Assembly (NCBI GenBank): GCA_012845835.1
Contig: JABAKD010000011.1
Span: forward strand, 5,356,036 to 5,420,035
DNA from: Undaria pinnatifida
Lineage: Eukaryota; Sar; Phaeophyceae; Laminariales; Alariaceae
Length of the DNA stretch: 64,000 nucleotides
Direction: 5' to 3'
In this document: positions 29,932 to 36,165 of the stretch, piece after piece
How the letters are laid out: the number at the start of each line of letters is the position of its first letter
Numbering within the stretch: position 1 is the first letter of the stretch
Translations under genes and position numbers: made by a program
Notes under the pieces: model-generated
The model's input: only the letters and a program-made list of their open reading frames with translations
Told to the model about the DNA's origin: nothing
Database searches by the model: none

Positions 29932-32502
29932 GTAGGGGAGACATCCCGCGGAGGGGATTGCACCTCTTGAACCCCTCAAGTGTGGAATATGACACATGCT
30001 ACGATAGAGGTAGCACTTTTCGTCTGAAATGTTCGTCTGAAATGTTTTCTGAATGACGGGGCTCCTTAACCCCCTTAGAGCCCGCAGACCACTCGCTATA
30101 ATATATCCAAGTAATTTTGTCCCCCAAAACGGGTTTCCAGTTGTAAAGGCGTTAACCCCAAAATCGTCGAAAATAGGCCAATTTTTGTTCATGGCTCTCG
30201 TTGTATATCTAGCCCATAGGGATTTTTTCATCCGGTAGCAGAGTTTTTTTTTTTTTCCCAAAATCCGTTTTTTTATGTTAAGCAGGACATTTGTATCATG
30301 TCTTAACCTCCTCCTGCAGTGAGGAACCTCAGAAAAAAAAAGTGATTCACCTCTATCGTATCTGGTGTGTTTTGGTCGTGTTGCGCGAACGAATGTCCTT
30401 CGAAGGCATGTTTCGGGTGGGAGATACTGACAGATATCCTTGTGATAGGAGCTCAGAAAATTCTTAGAATCTGCTGCACCCCTAGCGTGGAATGACTCAG
30501 GGGGTGGATTTCTCTTGGAAGAGGGGGAAGGGGCAAGGGAGAATTTGGGGAGGGGGGAGGGGAGAAGGAGTGAGGTGGGGTGGAGTGGAGCGGGACAGAC
30601 GCGATGGTGGCGTGCTCCGCTCTCATGCGCGTACACTTGATTTATTACCGCGTTGGGGAAAGGAGCAGCGAAGATGCGTGAGAGAGACGGTGGGGACGAG
30701 GGGTGTCTAGGATGGAGGTTCGCGAAAGGGTTTCTACTTGTAAGGTGTGTTCTTTTCAGGTGGGGGAGGGGGAGAGGGGATTGTTACCTTCTTGACTCTA
30801 TGCAACGACGGCCTTCTCTACAACCGCATTGGGGAAAGGAGGGATACGGTAAGAGATGGAAAGGCTAGGGCAGATATTCGAACGGGTATCTACTACCAGG
30901 TATGCTTGTAGGGCGTGGTTTTTACAGAGGAGAAGGGCGATCGGGGGGGGGGGGGGGGGGGGGAGACAGAGGTGGAAAGGGGATATGCGATTATGATCTG
31001 CTCGACTCTGACGCACGTTGACCTCCTCTGCAACCGCCATGGGGAAAGGGGGCCGAAGGTGAGAAGAGGGGTGGCTACGAGTTGTAGTTGTTTTGTTTGT
31101 GCGGGGACAGACTATTCTCCTAGCTTGTGATTGTGTTGAGGGGGGGGGGGAGATTTTGGAGGGTCGGGGACGGGGGGGGGGGACGCGATGATGGGTTGCT
31201 CGACTCTGATGCACATGGACCTTCTCTGCAACCGCATTGGGGAGCACGGGGCTTGGGCAAGAAAGAGAGAGATCGGAGGAGAGCAGATGTAGTTGTTTGA
31301 AAAAGGGCACTCGTAGGGTGGAGATTTGTTGGTTGAAGCGGGGGAGGGTTCCGTGGGGGGGAGAGGGGAGAGGTGGCGGGACGGGAAGGGGTGGGGGCAG
31401 AGGTTGACTATGCTTTCACGAGGAAGAATGAAGGTGGAGGGAGGGGAGGGGCCAGGTGGTGGTGGTGGTGGGGCGGGGGCGGGAGGCGCGGTGGAGGGAG
31501 GGCGGGGTTGAACAAGATTCCGGGAGGAAGAAGGGTTCTCATAAGCTTACGGGCAGTCGATGACACAATCTTTTCGAGATCTGTAATTAAACGTGGAAAG
31601 CCGTTGGTGCGCCTCGGTGAGTGAGAGCTAAACACGCTCTACAGTGCGATGCACAGCCCGTCCTATTTTCTACTCCCAGAAACGAGCACCTCCCTTTTCT
31701 CAACAAATTTGTTTCACGACCAAGGCGGTCCTGAACGTTTCCTCGTCTGGCCTGATTCTGCGATAGACCTTCCTCCCCCCAAAAACCCCAGCGATTTTCG
31801 TTGACGAACGTTTCATGGCTGCTTGAGCACAGCACGAGGAAAGATGCTATGAATGAAGTATGCTTTCATGTACTTTCTTGTTTGCAAAGGGCTATATGAG
31901 CGGTGACGTCGGGGTGGCAAGGGGCACCGTGTTTCAGGAGATACGGCCATGACTTTGGTTTCAAAAGCGGCGATGGCGTTAACGAAAAGCTGGGGGGGGG
32001 GGGGGGGGGGGGGGGGCTACCGTAGGACGACTCGTCTCCATTCCGGGGCAGTTAAAAAAAACGGTTTGCCTCCCGTAATCGCTACGTAAACACATGCATT
32101 TATATGACCTGCCACGTGAAAAAAAACAAAAGATGGGGGGGAAAAAAAACCGGACCAATTTTGACCTTTTGTATCAGGAAATGGGATGGTAAAATAAACC
32201 AATATGACCATTTGTAGTAGGAGAAGGGGTGGAGCACCGTCTCAAAAGGGATGCGTGGCGTATGGTTGAATTTGCTGAGGCAAAGCAAAAAAATGAGTGC
32301 GCCCCCCCCCGCCCCTTCTCCGTCCTATCCTAAGGTTTTGCTTCCGGCGCTGGCCCCAGAGAACAAGAGCCAGATCAAGCATTTTTTGGTGGACGCGACG
32401 TTGCCCACCCCTCTCTTCGAAGCCCTCCATCGACGAGACAGTGGGGGCGGCAAGAAGGGCAAGAAGAAGGGCGGGGGGAAGGGAAAGAAGAAGAAGAAGT
32501 AG
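8125..32502 (+). CDS. Leucine-rich-repeat protein (ribonuclease-inhibitor type), five exons
   Basis: Exons: 8125-8310, 25862-26025, 26874-27114, 29609-29821, 32335-32502. Junction phases are 0, 2/1, 0, 0, all GT-AG, giving 323 residues. Residues 1-20 are Lys/Ala/Gly-rich (MGPKKSDKKGAKAKG); about 28-62 form a helical cap (QFLQNYTRFSKLIGVAPN). Residues about 70-268 hold RI-type LRRs: IKSLRLW, GDEGARSIAEVL, LLSLKLDYN, LKQLHLPYCDLG, LSVLNLQ|GNRLGAEGVKAL, LVYLSLADNGVG, LTHVDLLYNRIGERGAK (the bar marks an exon join inside a consensus LRR). The tail is GKKGKKKGGGKGKKKKK plus TAG. Such LRR proteins bind other proteins; related LRR proteins occur in axonemes, but the role here is unknown. Intron 1 is about 17.5 kb and holds a gypsy element. 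Introns 3 and 4 hold ghost exons. The weak point is the distance between exons 1 and 2: they are joined on phase and composition only. Confidence 0.82.
8836..8917 (+). repeat. SINE-like repeat with AAC tail, copy 2
   Basis: Same block as 7183-7278, with only two AAC tail units. It lies in intron 1 of the LRR gene. Confidence 0.7.
9428..9518 (-). repeat. CAGCTGTGAG-family repeat fragment
   Basis: AGCTTGCAAAGATGAGT, then CTTGTCGAACTCACAGCTG: the reverse orientation of the 6347 left end. LRR intron 1. Confidence 0.55.
9970..10910. repeat. Degenerate CCCGCGGGAT-type decamer region with an internal minisatellite
   Basis: The whole stretch is built of words such as TCCCGCGGGAT, CCCGCGAGTTC and TCCCATGGG. 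Two parts are regular: 10068-10275, a tandem array of about 30-bp units (CCCTCATGCTCGCACGTGG then CATCCCATG), and 10480-10715, near-decamer CCCGCGAGTT/CCCACGAGTT units. ORFs on both strands (PREFPRVP, ELAGTRGNS) are repeat artefacts. It lies in intron 1 of the LRR gene. Confidence 0.8.
11242..11510 (-). repeat. 3' LTR of the gypsy-type element
   Basis: About 265 bp nearly identical to 21136-21405 in the same orientation. The element reads on the - strand, so this is its 3' LTR. On the + strand the right copy starts TGTAAGGTT and ends near TTAGCA (a TG...CA layout); here the first base has changed (CGTAAGGTT) and the end reads TTGACA. The LTR contains CGGAGGCACGTGCCTCCG, a perfect 18-bp palindrome with a CACGTG core. 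I see no clear target-site duplication. Confidence 0.75.
12361..12592 (+). mobile_element. TA-flanked MITE (CTACGATAG ends, C-rich subterminal), copy 1
   Basis: The left end is TACGATAGCCTCCCCCCAA and the right end TTGGGGGAGCTACCGTA, which are inverted repeats flanked by TA. Three more copies on the same strand are at 22360-22600, 24465-24698 and 31757-32024. The shared interior includes AACGAACGTTTC, GACGTCGGGGTG and GGGGCACCGT. No ORF, so non-autonomous. It is nested in the gypsy element between the chromodomain ORF and the 3' LTR. Confidence 0.7.
12681..13235 (-). pseudogene. Gypsy pol C-terminus: chromodomain plus tryptophan-rich module
   Basis: The ORF opens with EQVTGHQSVRGRGG, then VLYKTHWAGLSKPSWEREMD and SCSHILRYWA, which is the chromodomain pattern (aromatic strand, W-G-x-SWE, C-terminal helix). 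Chromodomains guide chromovirus integrases to modified histones. A second part (ALPEGAHYWYNGDDGLWWLGK in outline) may be a Tudor-like fold; this is a weak inference. At about 12868 the frame breaks: restoring one base would continue into KVYLVRFLD, so this copy carries a one-base loss. Confidence 0.7.
13245..13624 (-). pseudogene. Gypsy integrase C-terminal (GPY/F) region
   Basis: Contains KVFKAKLAINWTGPYKILAV, the GPY/F module that follows gypsy integrase cores, and then in another frame DLPSDLPGSDARRRVAIERC. The change of frame near 13450 shows a frameshift. It lies directly between the integrase core and the chromodomain, in the expected order. Confidence 0.65.
13588..14343 (-). pseudogene. 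Gypsy integrase catalytic core
   Basis: A 251-codon ORF with the DDE residues: Asp in VSVDYFGP, Asp in ILSDNGLQF and Glu in NGGVERVNHT. I count 35 residues between the second Asp and the Glu, the canonical D35E spacing. Flanking patterns (TDRFSRRADMFPV, FYHPNCNGGVERV) are typical of gypsy integrases, which insert the cDNA into chromosomes. The core itself is open, but the element around it is broken, so I call it a pseudogene. The likely true N-terminus is in the zinc-finger segment upstream. Confidence 0.85.
14414..14749 (-). pseudogene. Gypsy integrase zinc-binding (H2C2-like) segment
   Basis: The frame contains ACHSTASCHLGTTRTLRML followed by DRFYWWVGMN and then cysteines further on (CTRWW), the pattern of the HHCC domain preceding gypsy integrase cores. 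The N-terminal part (RAACLLNDEPVRIYVPLLMR) matches the usual strand preceding it. Frame continuity into 14343 needs checking. Confidence 0.7.
15915..16244 (-). pseudogene. Gypsy aspartic protease
   Basis: TALLDTGSRQTFI carries the single DTG/S active site of retroviral-type aspartic proteases, preceded by beta-strand-like sequence (VTLDDVSFTTDIAIHSGGD). Position relative to gag and integrase is as expected for gypsy. The downstream frame (15480-15752: EPQLLAVNLVRSNGSPVVTG) may be the rest of the domain after a frameshift. Confidence 0.65.
17467..17764. repeat. 148-bp tandem duplication inside the gypsy linker
   Basis: Units 17467-17613 and 17615-17764 share CCGCTACTACCGCGAGGAAA, ATCTCGTAAAAAATCTCGG and CTCAAACCAACCGCCGC with few mismatches. 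The duplication is recent relative to the decay of the element. Confidence 0.8.
18570..20846 (-). pseudogene. Gypsy gag, interrupted
   Basis: From the right: a charged coiled-coil-like N-terminus (TRAQRAFDDANATRHRREER), then Gly-rich sequence (20206-19842), then a structured part (19826-18990) with FSDFSRECRVLLSAVTGSER and AVNEQFPTLMPTLYPGS, then a zinc-knuckle remnant GHCLNCHEDTHSLRNGRH near 18650 in which the last expected Cys (CX2CX4HX4C) is replaced by Gly. An in-frame TAG separates ARMTP from IDDFFGK at about 19405, and another break lies near 20415. There is no ATG in frame near the 5' end. Confidence 0.6.
20847..21073. repeat. TGTTAAGG-family repeat (LTR-like) in the gypsy leader
   Basis: The + strand starts TGTTAAGGAACTAGTGGGG and ends near AAAAAGTTTATTA. 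Close copies are at 23568-23795 and, in part, at 23282-23374 (reverse), 23430-23490 and 23862-23935. The start resembles that of the gypsy LTR (TGTAAGGTTATTGGGTGGGG), so it may be a related LTR inserted in, or forming part of, the leader between the 5' LTR and gag. Confidence 0.6.
21074..21132 (-). other. tRNA-like segment (T-arm, A- and B-box-like)
   Basis: On the - strand: TGGCGTCGTCGG (A-box-like), then GTGGGTTCAAATCCCAC, a perfect 5-bp T-stem with a 7-nt loop (B box), then ATCCACCA. The 5' acceptor strand is absent and the anticodon stem is poor, so it is not a functional tRNA gene. A sister copy at 23796-23860 has GTGGGTTCGATTCCCAC. Read on the + strand, the first copy begins TGGTGGATGTGGG, which would be a long primer-binding site. 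The two readings cannot be separated here. Confidence 0.5.
21136..21405 (-). repeat. 5' LTR of the gypsy-type element
   Basis: Direct repeat of 11242-11510. It contains the same CACGTG palindrome and an AATATAAAACGCCAACC segment that, if read on the + strand, resembles a TATA box; on the element's - strand the promoter is not obvious. Confidence 0.75.
21406..22359. other. LRR intron 1: no feature recognised
   Basis: AT-rich DNA with poly-A/T runs and short C-rich runs. No coding exon or strong repeat is seen. Confidence 0.5.
22360..22600 (+). mobile_element. TA-flanked MITE, copy 2
   Basis: TACGACC then poly-C and AAACCATCGATT at the left; the interior matches 12361-12592; the right end has decayed in a poly-G run. 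Confidence 0.6.
23017..23070 (+). repeat. Dispersed repeat GACACCTGTGACCACGGC
   Basis: GACACCTGTGACCACGGCTTG then TCCAGAAGCTGAAAAGTA. The reverse complement lies at 50800-50860 inside the copia element of the dynactin intron. Related GTGACCACAGCTT segments are at 23385-23400 and 23510-23525. Confidence 0.6.
23282..23935. repeat. Cluster of TGTTAAGG-family copies
   Basis: Four copies, one reversed (23282-23374) and three direct (23430, 23568, 23862), separated by GTGACCACAGC-type segments. The copy at 23568-23861 is full length and runs through a tRNA-like segment straight into the next copy, a layout like a very short LTR-primer-site-LTR element. The last copy stops exactly at a TACCTGGTA motif (23934-23942). 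Confidence 0.6.
24465..24698 (+). mobile_element. TA-flanked MITE, copy 3
   Basis: TACGATACCCCCCCCAAA at the left, interior as in 12361-12592, right end diverged (TTGGGGGGACAACCGCAG). Confidence 0.6.
24717..25345. repeat. TATACTAACTAG satellite
   Basis: Units of CTATACTAACTAG in the first 220 bp change into CTATACTATAGT and CTATAGTATAGT forms, which are self-complementary. The array is therefore rich in alternative hairpins. One TACCAGGTA (24788-24796) sits between two units that otherwise join as ACTAG-(T/C)CTATACT. Confidence 0.9.
26101..26422. mobile_element. MITE with perfect 16-bp inverted ends
   Basis: Left GAGCTGTGAGTCGGCA (26101-26116) and right TGCCGACTCACAGCTC (26407-26422) are perfect inverted repeats, extended by one more base pair outward. 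The interior of about 290 bp holds many AGTCGGC / GACTTA words and no ORF. I see no unambiguous target-site duplication. It lies in intron 2 of the LRR gene, just after exon 25862-26025. The outer AGCTGTGAG resembles the CAGCTGTGAG family at 6347. Confidence 0.75.
26674..26735 (+). pseudogene. Ghost copy of the LRR exon 26874-27114 (5' part)
   Basis: After AACAAACAG comes CGCGTTCGCCCTGGGGCAAA and GAGCATCGGTTGCAACAAGT, parallel to TGCGTTAGCTCTGGGGCAAG and AGCATCGGGTGCAACAAAT of the true exon 200 bp downstream. An indel breaks the frame. Confidence 0.75.
27968..28066 (+). pseudogene. Ghost copy 1 of LRR exon 29609-29821 (5' half)
   Basis: After TCTTAAG the frame reads GNRIEAEGVEALRPGF and RNRSLVYFSLADIGVA, parallel to the true exon. 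It lacks the second half of the exon and a donor site. Confidence 0.8.
28162..28240 (+). pseudogene. Ghost copy 2 of LRR exon 29609-29821
   Basis: GGAAACCGTCTTGAGTCGGA; peptide GNRLESEGVNALLLRLCRNR. Truncated. A reversed SINE-like repeat follows at 28239. Confidence 0.75.
28239..28331 (-). repeat. SINE-like repeat with (AAC)n tail, copy 4
   Basis: Reverse complement of the 7183-7278 block, with (GTT)6 at its left end. LRR intron 3. Confidence 0.65.
28685..28770 (+). pseudogene. Ghost copy 3 of LRR exon 29609-29821
   Basis: CCCGTCTTGAGGCGTAGGGG and GGCTCGGCCGCAACCGCTCC are shared with the exon; a TGA breaks the frame. Confidence 0.7.
29033..29132. repeat. (GATGGT)-type trinucleotide run
   Basis: GATGATGGTGATGGTG-type repeats. 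The poly-His ORF on the other strand is an artefact. Confidence 0.85.
29279..29392 (+). pseudogene. Ghost copy 4 of LRR exon 29609-29821
   Basis: In frame GSCLEAEGIKVLPPGLG and RNRSLVYLSLADKGVA, ending in a poly-C run where the true exon continues. No stop within the copied part, but no donor either. Confidence 0.8.
29871..29934. repeat. (GTT)n microsatellite
   Basis: About 20 GTT units, 50 bp after the LRR exon donor at 29822. It may be the tail remnant of a SINE-like copy. Confidence 0.8.
29999..30361 (+). mobile_element. TA-flanked MITE (CGATAGAGGT ends), copy A
   Basis: Left GCTACGATAGAGGT, right ACCTCTATCGTA, flanked by TA on both sides. The interior includes GACGGGGCTCCTTAACC and ATTTTTTCATCC. 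Other copies: 56490-56728 and 57334-57604; fragments at 170-350, 5742-5850, 34778-35050 and 35281-35410. It lies in LRR intron 4. Confidence 0.75.
30597..30672 (+). pseudogene. Ghost copy 5 (3' half) of LRR exon 29609-29821
   Basis: GACGCGATGGTGGCGTGCTC; peptide DAMVACSALMRVHLIYYR, parallel to DAMMACSTLTHVDLLYNR of the exon. Confidence 0.8.
30787..30849 (+). pseudogene. Ghost copy 6 (3' half) of LRR exon 29609-29821
   Basis: CTTCTCTACAACCGCATTGG and GGAAAGGAGGG, followed by a GTAAGAG donor-like site in the place of the true GTGAGAG donor. Confidence 0.75.
30987..31058 (+). pseudogene. Ghost copy 7 (3' half) of LRR exon 29609-29821
   Basis: Open frame AIMICSTLTHVDLLCNRHGE, followed by a GTGAGA donor-like site. 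This is the best preserved 3' copy. Confidence 0.8.
31182..31256 (+). pseudogene. Ghost copy 8 (3' half) of LRR exon 29609-29821
   Basis: Frame AMMGCSTLMHMDLLCNRIGE; no donor follows. Copies 5 to 8 are spaced about 195 bp apart. Confidence 0.8.
31757..32024 (+). mobile_element. TA-flanked MITE, copy 4
   Basis: CTGCGATAGACCTTCCTCCC at the left, a long poly-G then CTACCGTAGG at the right; interior as in 12361-12592. The poly-G has expanded to about 27 bases. LRR intron 4. Confidence 0.65.
32232..32312 (+). repeat. Poly-C-tailed dispersed repeat, copy 4
   Basis: CCGTCTCAAAAGGGATGCGT, then GAGGCAAAGCAAAAAAATGA, then poly-C. The C-rich tail serves as the polypyrimidine tract of the terminal LRR exon acceptor (CCTAAG, 32329-32334). 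Confidence 0.65.
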
Positions 32503-32511
32503 TCAAAGGTT

Positions 32512-32765
32512 TAGTTTTGGTTTGGTTCGGTTCGGTTCGGTTCGGTTCGGTTCGGTTCGGTTCGGTTCGGTTTGGTTCGGTTCGGTTCGGTTCGGTTCGG
32601 TTCGGTTCGGTTCGGTTCGGTTCGGTTCGGTTCGGTTCGGTTCGGTTCGGTTCGGTTCGGTTCGGTTCGGTTCGGTTTGGTTCGGTTCGGTTCGGTTCGG
32701 TTCGGTTCGGTTCGGTTCGGTTCGGTTCGGTTCGGTTCGGTTCGGTTCGGTTCGGTTCTGTTTGG
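32512..32765. repeat. (GGTTC)n pentanucleotide satellite
   Basis: About 48 units, a few with TGGTT or GTTCTG changes, starting about 10 bp after the LRR stop codon. All six frames are open because the unit has no stop; the long SVRFG and EPNRT ORFs are artefacts. Confidence 0.95.
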
Positions 32766-32981
32766 TTCTGTTGGCGGTTCGGTCGATTCGTTTTTGTTTT
32801 GGTTCGTTTGATTTGACTTGATTTGGCTTGAGTTACGTTTTTGGCGGCGGTCGGTGTTGGCACAGAGGTGTGTACGTGTCTACTGTAAGTTGTGGTATAG
32901 TTTAATTGGTAATGGCACTGCCGTTATTGCTGTATTTGTTGGTTTGAAGAAGCATGAACGCTGAAGGGGTACGAGCGAGAA

Positions 32982-33160
32982 AAAGAAAGACAAGAAGAAG
33001 GGCGGGGGGAAGGGCAAGAAGAAGAAGACGAAGAAAAAGACGAAGAAGACGAAGAAGAAGAAGAAGAAGGAGAAGAAGAAGAAGAAGGAGAAGGAGAAGG
33101 AGAAGAAGAAGGAGAAGGAGAAGGAGAAGGAGAAGGAGAAGGAGAAGGAGAAGGAGAAAT
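32982..33160 (+). pseudogene. Ghost of the LRR terminal exon (Lys-rich tail), expanded as a purine tract
   Basis: GACAAGAAGAAGGGCGGGGG then GAAGGGCAAGAAGAAGAAG repeats the 3' end of the exon at 32448-32499 and passes into (GAA)n and (GGAGAA)n ending in GAGAAATGA. It is a tandem copy of the exon end, downstream of the gene, with a microsatellite grown from its lysine codons. Confidence 0.7.
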
Positions 33161-35739
33161 GATACTAAGGAGGAGCAGTGCACGGTTGAAGATTGCGAAA
33201 ACGAGTTTACCTCGTTTTCTCGCTCGGTAATATACACGTTAACGCCGCGAGCAAAAACATTGAAGTCTTTTCCCATACTCCGGGAACATAAACGTCGAAG
33301 CCAATAAAAAAACGCGAAGCAAACGTTTTCGTGACATTTTTACTGCTGCATTCTTCTGCGTCTGAAGCGACCACTTCAAGAAGCATTGGATTTTGTTAGA
33401 TGAGGCCTCCTGCCGCGGCCGGTGGTCCCACCCTTCCTTCACGCCCACCCTGCCTGTCGCTGCTTTGATCCACCGCAACTGGCATGCTTCTTCCGCTGTA
33501 ATACCTCCTCCCAAACATGGTCGCGTTTGTTTTTCTGGGTGACGGATATGCATCGATCTTTCCAGCACGTTGGACATACCCGAAACTGGGAGTCCGCGGA
33601 GCCCGTTCCTCGGGCGGAGGGGGCAGTCTGTCAGTTTTTTTCGCCTTAGCAGATTCTCTATATGTGGTAAAGCTCATTGGTTTAGGTTGCACCGCCTTTG
33701 GCTCAGTTGCACCGCATTTCTTTGTAAACAAAAAAAAAGAGAGAGAAAAGAGAGCATCAACTAACTGCTGCACCAGACATTCGAGAGCACGTGTTCGAGA
33801 GTGCAATTCTTGGTTGGGTATATTTGGCCCCGTTCTTCGCCCACCTTCCCTAGGCCATTGCGACAACGACCGCGTCATCAGGAATGATGCTACCGGGGCT
33901 GCTTTTTTGTGTGGGTTGGTTGTGCTGGTCCTCGGTTAGTGACATCTCATCTGTAGATTTCAATGCCATTATGAAAGATACGTTTTCCGAGACCCACCCA
34001 ACCAATGTTGGTATATATGATAACAAACCTTCCTATTATTTTATAAAACATATTTTAAGGACGTCAGCCGTGAGTTCGACGAATTTCAGGTCAATACTCA
34101 TCTTTGCAATTTAATTATTGCGGGCGATCGGCGGTAAAACCTTGAGCTACTTAACTTCATCTCGGCGGCTGTGGTTATCTCGTTACGAGGTCACCCCACG
34201 GTAGGACTGCATCAGAATGATCCTGAACTCCTCTCATGAGGAGCTCAATCTCTCACCCAAAACATGCCTTCGAAGGCCTTCGTTCGCGCAACCCCGCCAG
34301 GCGTTTGTGCCTTGTTAGCGTAAAAACATACTTCGAAGTATGATTTATGCCTCGTAACGTTATGTTATGTAACCGTTAGGCGTACTCACTTGATGAGGAG
34401 CTCAACCACAATCAGAAGGCCAGGAACGTTTTGGCGCAAAAACTGCAAACCCCCTACGTACCGTGGGATGACTCTTCAATACTATTGTTGAGATACGTTT
34501 TCCTACCCACCTAACCAATCTTGGTATCTAGCAAACCTCCTATTATTAGTATTGCCTGGCGATCGGCGCTAAAACCTCGATGAGTTTTATTAATAGTCCC
34601 ACTTCATCATCATCTCGACGGCTGCCGTTACGAGGTCATCCGACGGCGCGCTCTAGCAGTGCAGCAGATTTCTTGAATATAAGTTTCTGAGCTCCTAACG
34701 TGAAGATATGTCTTCTTGTCAATATCTCACGTCACCCGAAACATGGCTTCGAAGGCGCTCGTTCGGGCAACCCGACCAAGCTACGATAACAGAGGTGACA
34801 CCAACCATTGTTTTTTCTTCAAGGTTCCCCAACTCGGGCAAAGAGAAAATAAAACTGCTCGTATACCGGATGAAAAACCTCATGCACGGCCTGGGTGCGC
34901 AACGATCGAAATCATGGCAAAAAAAAAAATCTCGTGTTCAAACGGATTTGAAGGAAAAAAAGTAAAACTGCTATGTATGCCGGATGAAAAACCTCATGAT
35001 GCATGGCCTAGGTACGCAACGATCGAAATCATGACCAAGGCTACGGTAGGGGGGGTACCCCCGTTTTCACTGGTGTGTTTGAGCCAGTCGCACGAGTGAC
35101 CTTGTACCTCACGGATGAAAATGATTTAGGCACTTGTTTTATCGCAGCTTAGATTACCCTTGCATTGCGGATCGATTTCGTCAATACAAAGCAGAAGTAA
35201 AACGTAAGATTGCACAACATCAAAGGGGTTACTCGCGCGAGTGACCCCTAGCCACTGAAATTCAAGGCCCAAACAGGTACCCCCCTACCGTAGCCTGGGT
35301 CTCATGGCATTATTTTTTTTTTTTGGCATATCTTTCCTACGATTTTGGGTTAAGGAGCGCTCCGTCGTTCAGAAAACCAAAAAGCAGAAAAGGGCAACCG
35401 CTATCGTACCATGCGTCATTATCCTAGTCCTAAAACAAATACCAGGTACACGAAGTATGCTCATAGCATTGTGTCGTACTGACCGATCGTTCCACGCACA
35501 ACAGTGGAGAAGCCCAACCGGTCAGAAGGTAGGTAAGAAACGATTGGTTGTTCCAAAAAATGCAATACCGCACTGTAGAGGGATGTATGTGTGACTTTAC
35601 GCCTGTTTTTTCGAAAAAAACGACCGCAAAAACCTTGATTGAGTCATTTCATTTCATCCAGGCGGCTGTCATTACGCTTTTTTTTTCAAAAAGTTGCCTT
35701 CCGACACATATATATATATATATATATATTCTCGGGACC
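33161..35739. other. Intergenic, repeats only
   Basis: No exon with splice sites is recognised. Contents: CAGCTGTGAG-family fragment at 34060-34110; a repeat with CCTTCGAAGG (34255-34300 and 34740-34775, also at 28990-29030 and 30385-30425); decayed CGATAGAGGT-MITE pieces at 34778-35050 and 35281-35410, the first with an internal near-duplication of about 100 bp (34855-34915 / 34965-35035). TACCAGGTA at 35440-35448. Confidence 0.5.
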
Positions 35740-36165
35740 ATGAAGATTCTGGCTGCTTCCCTCGCTGTTGGTTTGTACTGTTGTGCCAGACAGCGACGGC
35801 GTCAACAGAACCACACACATCCAGTAACTAGGAACTGGGTCCTTTCTTTTTTGGTACCAGTTCATCCTTGTCTCAAAAAAGACGTTAATATATATGCATG
35901 TGACGCTCCAAAGGTTTTCGTGGTTCCCGCTGGTCAAATGCCTTTCGCTGCTGTGGTAGTTAGATATTTACGTTCATCACCTGCAGCGTGCAAACACTTT
36001 CTACTTCTTTTTTTTTTTTCGTTTTCTACTCTCCAGCTCTGCGTCTTTCCCGCTGATAAAACCCGACTGTCTTGTGACGCGCAATATATGAGGTTGTGCG
36101 GATCCAATCACTGCGAGCCCTGCGGCGTCATCATCGCCCGGCAAGCCGAGCGTGCAACTTCTTGA
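35740..36165 (+). CDS. Hypothetical Cys-rich protein with a signal-peptide-like start
   Basis: A single ORF of 141 codons. It starts MKILAASLAVGLYCCA, which fits a short secretion signal (Lys, then a hydrophobic core). The C-terminal 43 residues (LCVFPADKTRLSCDAQYMRL onward) hold five of the cysteines, including CGSNHCEPCG. A long pyrimidine tract ending in CTCCAG (about 36012-36033) lies just before LCVFPAD, so the real gene may have an intron there, which would remove the hydrophobic FLLLFFFSFS stretch. An (AT)n run at 35708-35729 lies 10 bp before the ATG. I recognise no family. It could be a chance ORF. Confidence 0.35.
   Translation: MKILAASLAVGLYCCARQRRRQQNHTHPVTRNWVLSFLVPVHPCLKKDVNIYACDAPKVFVVPAGQMPFAAVVVRYLRSSPAACKHFLLLFFFSFSTLQLCVFPADKTRLSCDAQYMRLCGSNHCEPCGVIIARQAERATS

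Noticed and set aside
32297-32863. Long ORFs reading SVRFG or EPNRT repeats
   Set aside because: Translation of the (GGTTC)n satellite.
32954-33307. Arg/Lys-rich ORF
   Set aside because: Frame-shifted reading of the purine tract that grew from the LRR terminal-exon ghost.
33396-33878. 160-codon - strand ORF
   Set aside because: No domain, no splice context and unlike the codon pattern of the called exons.
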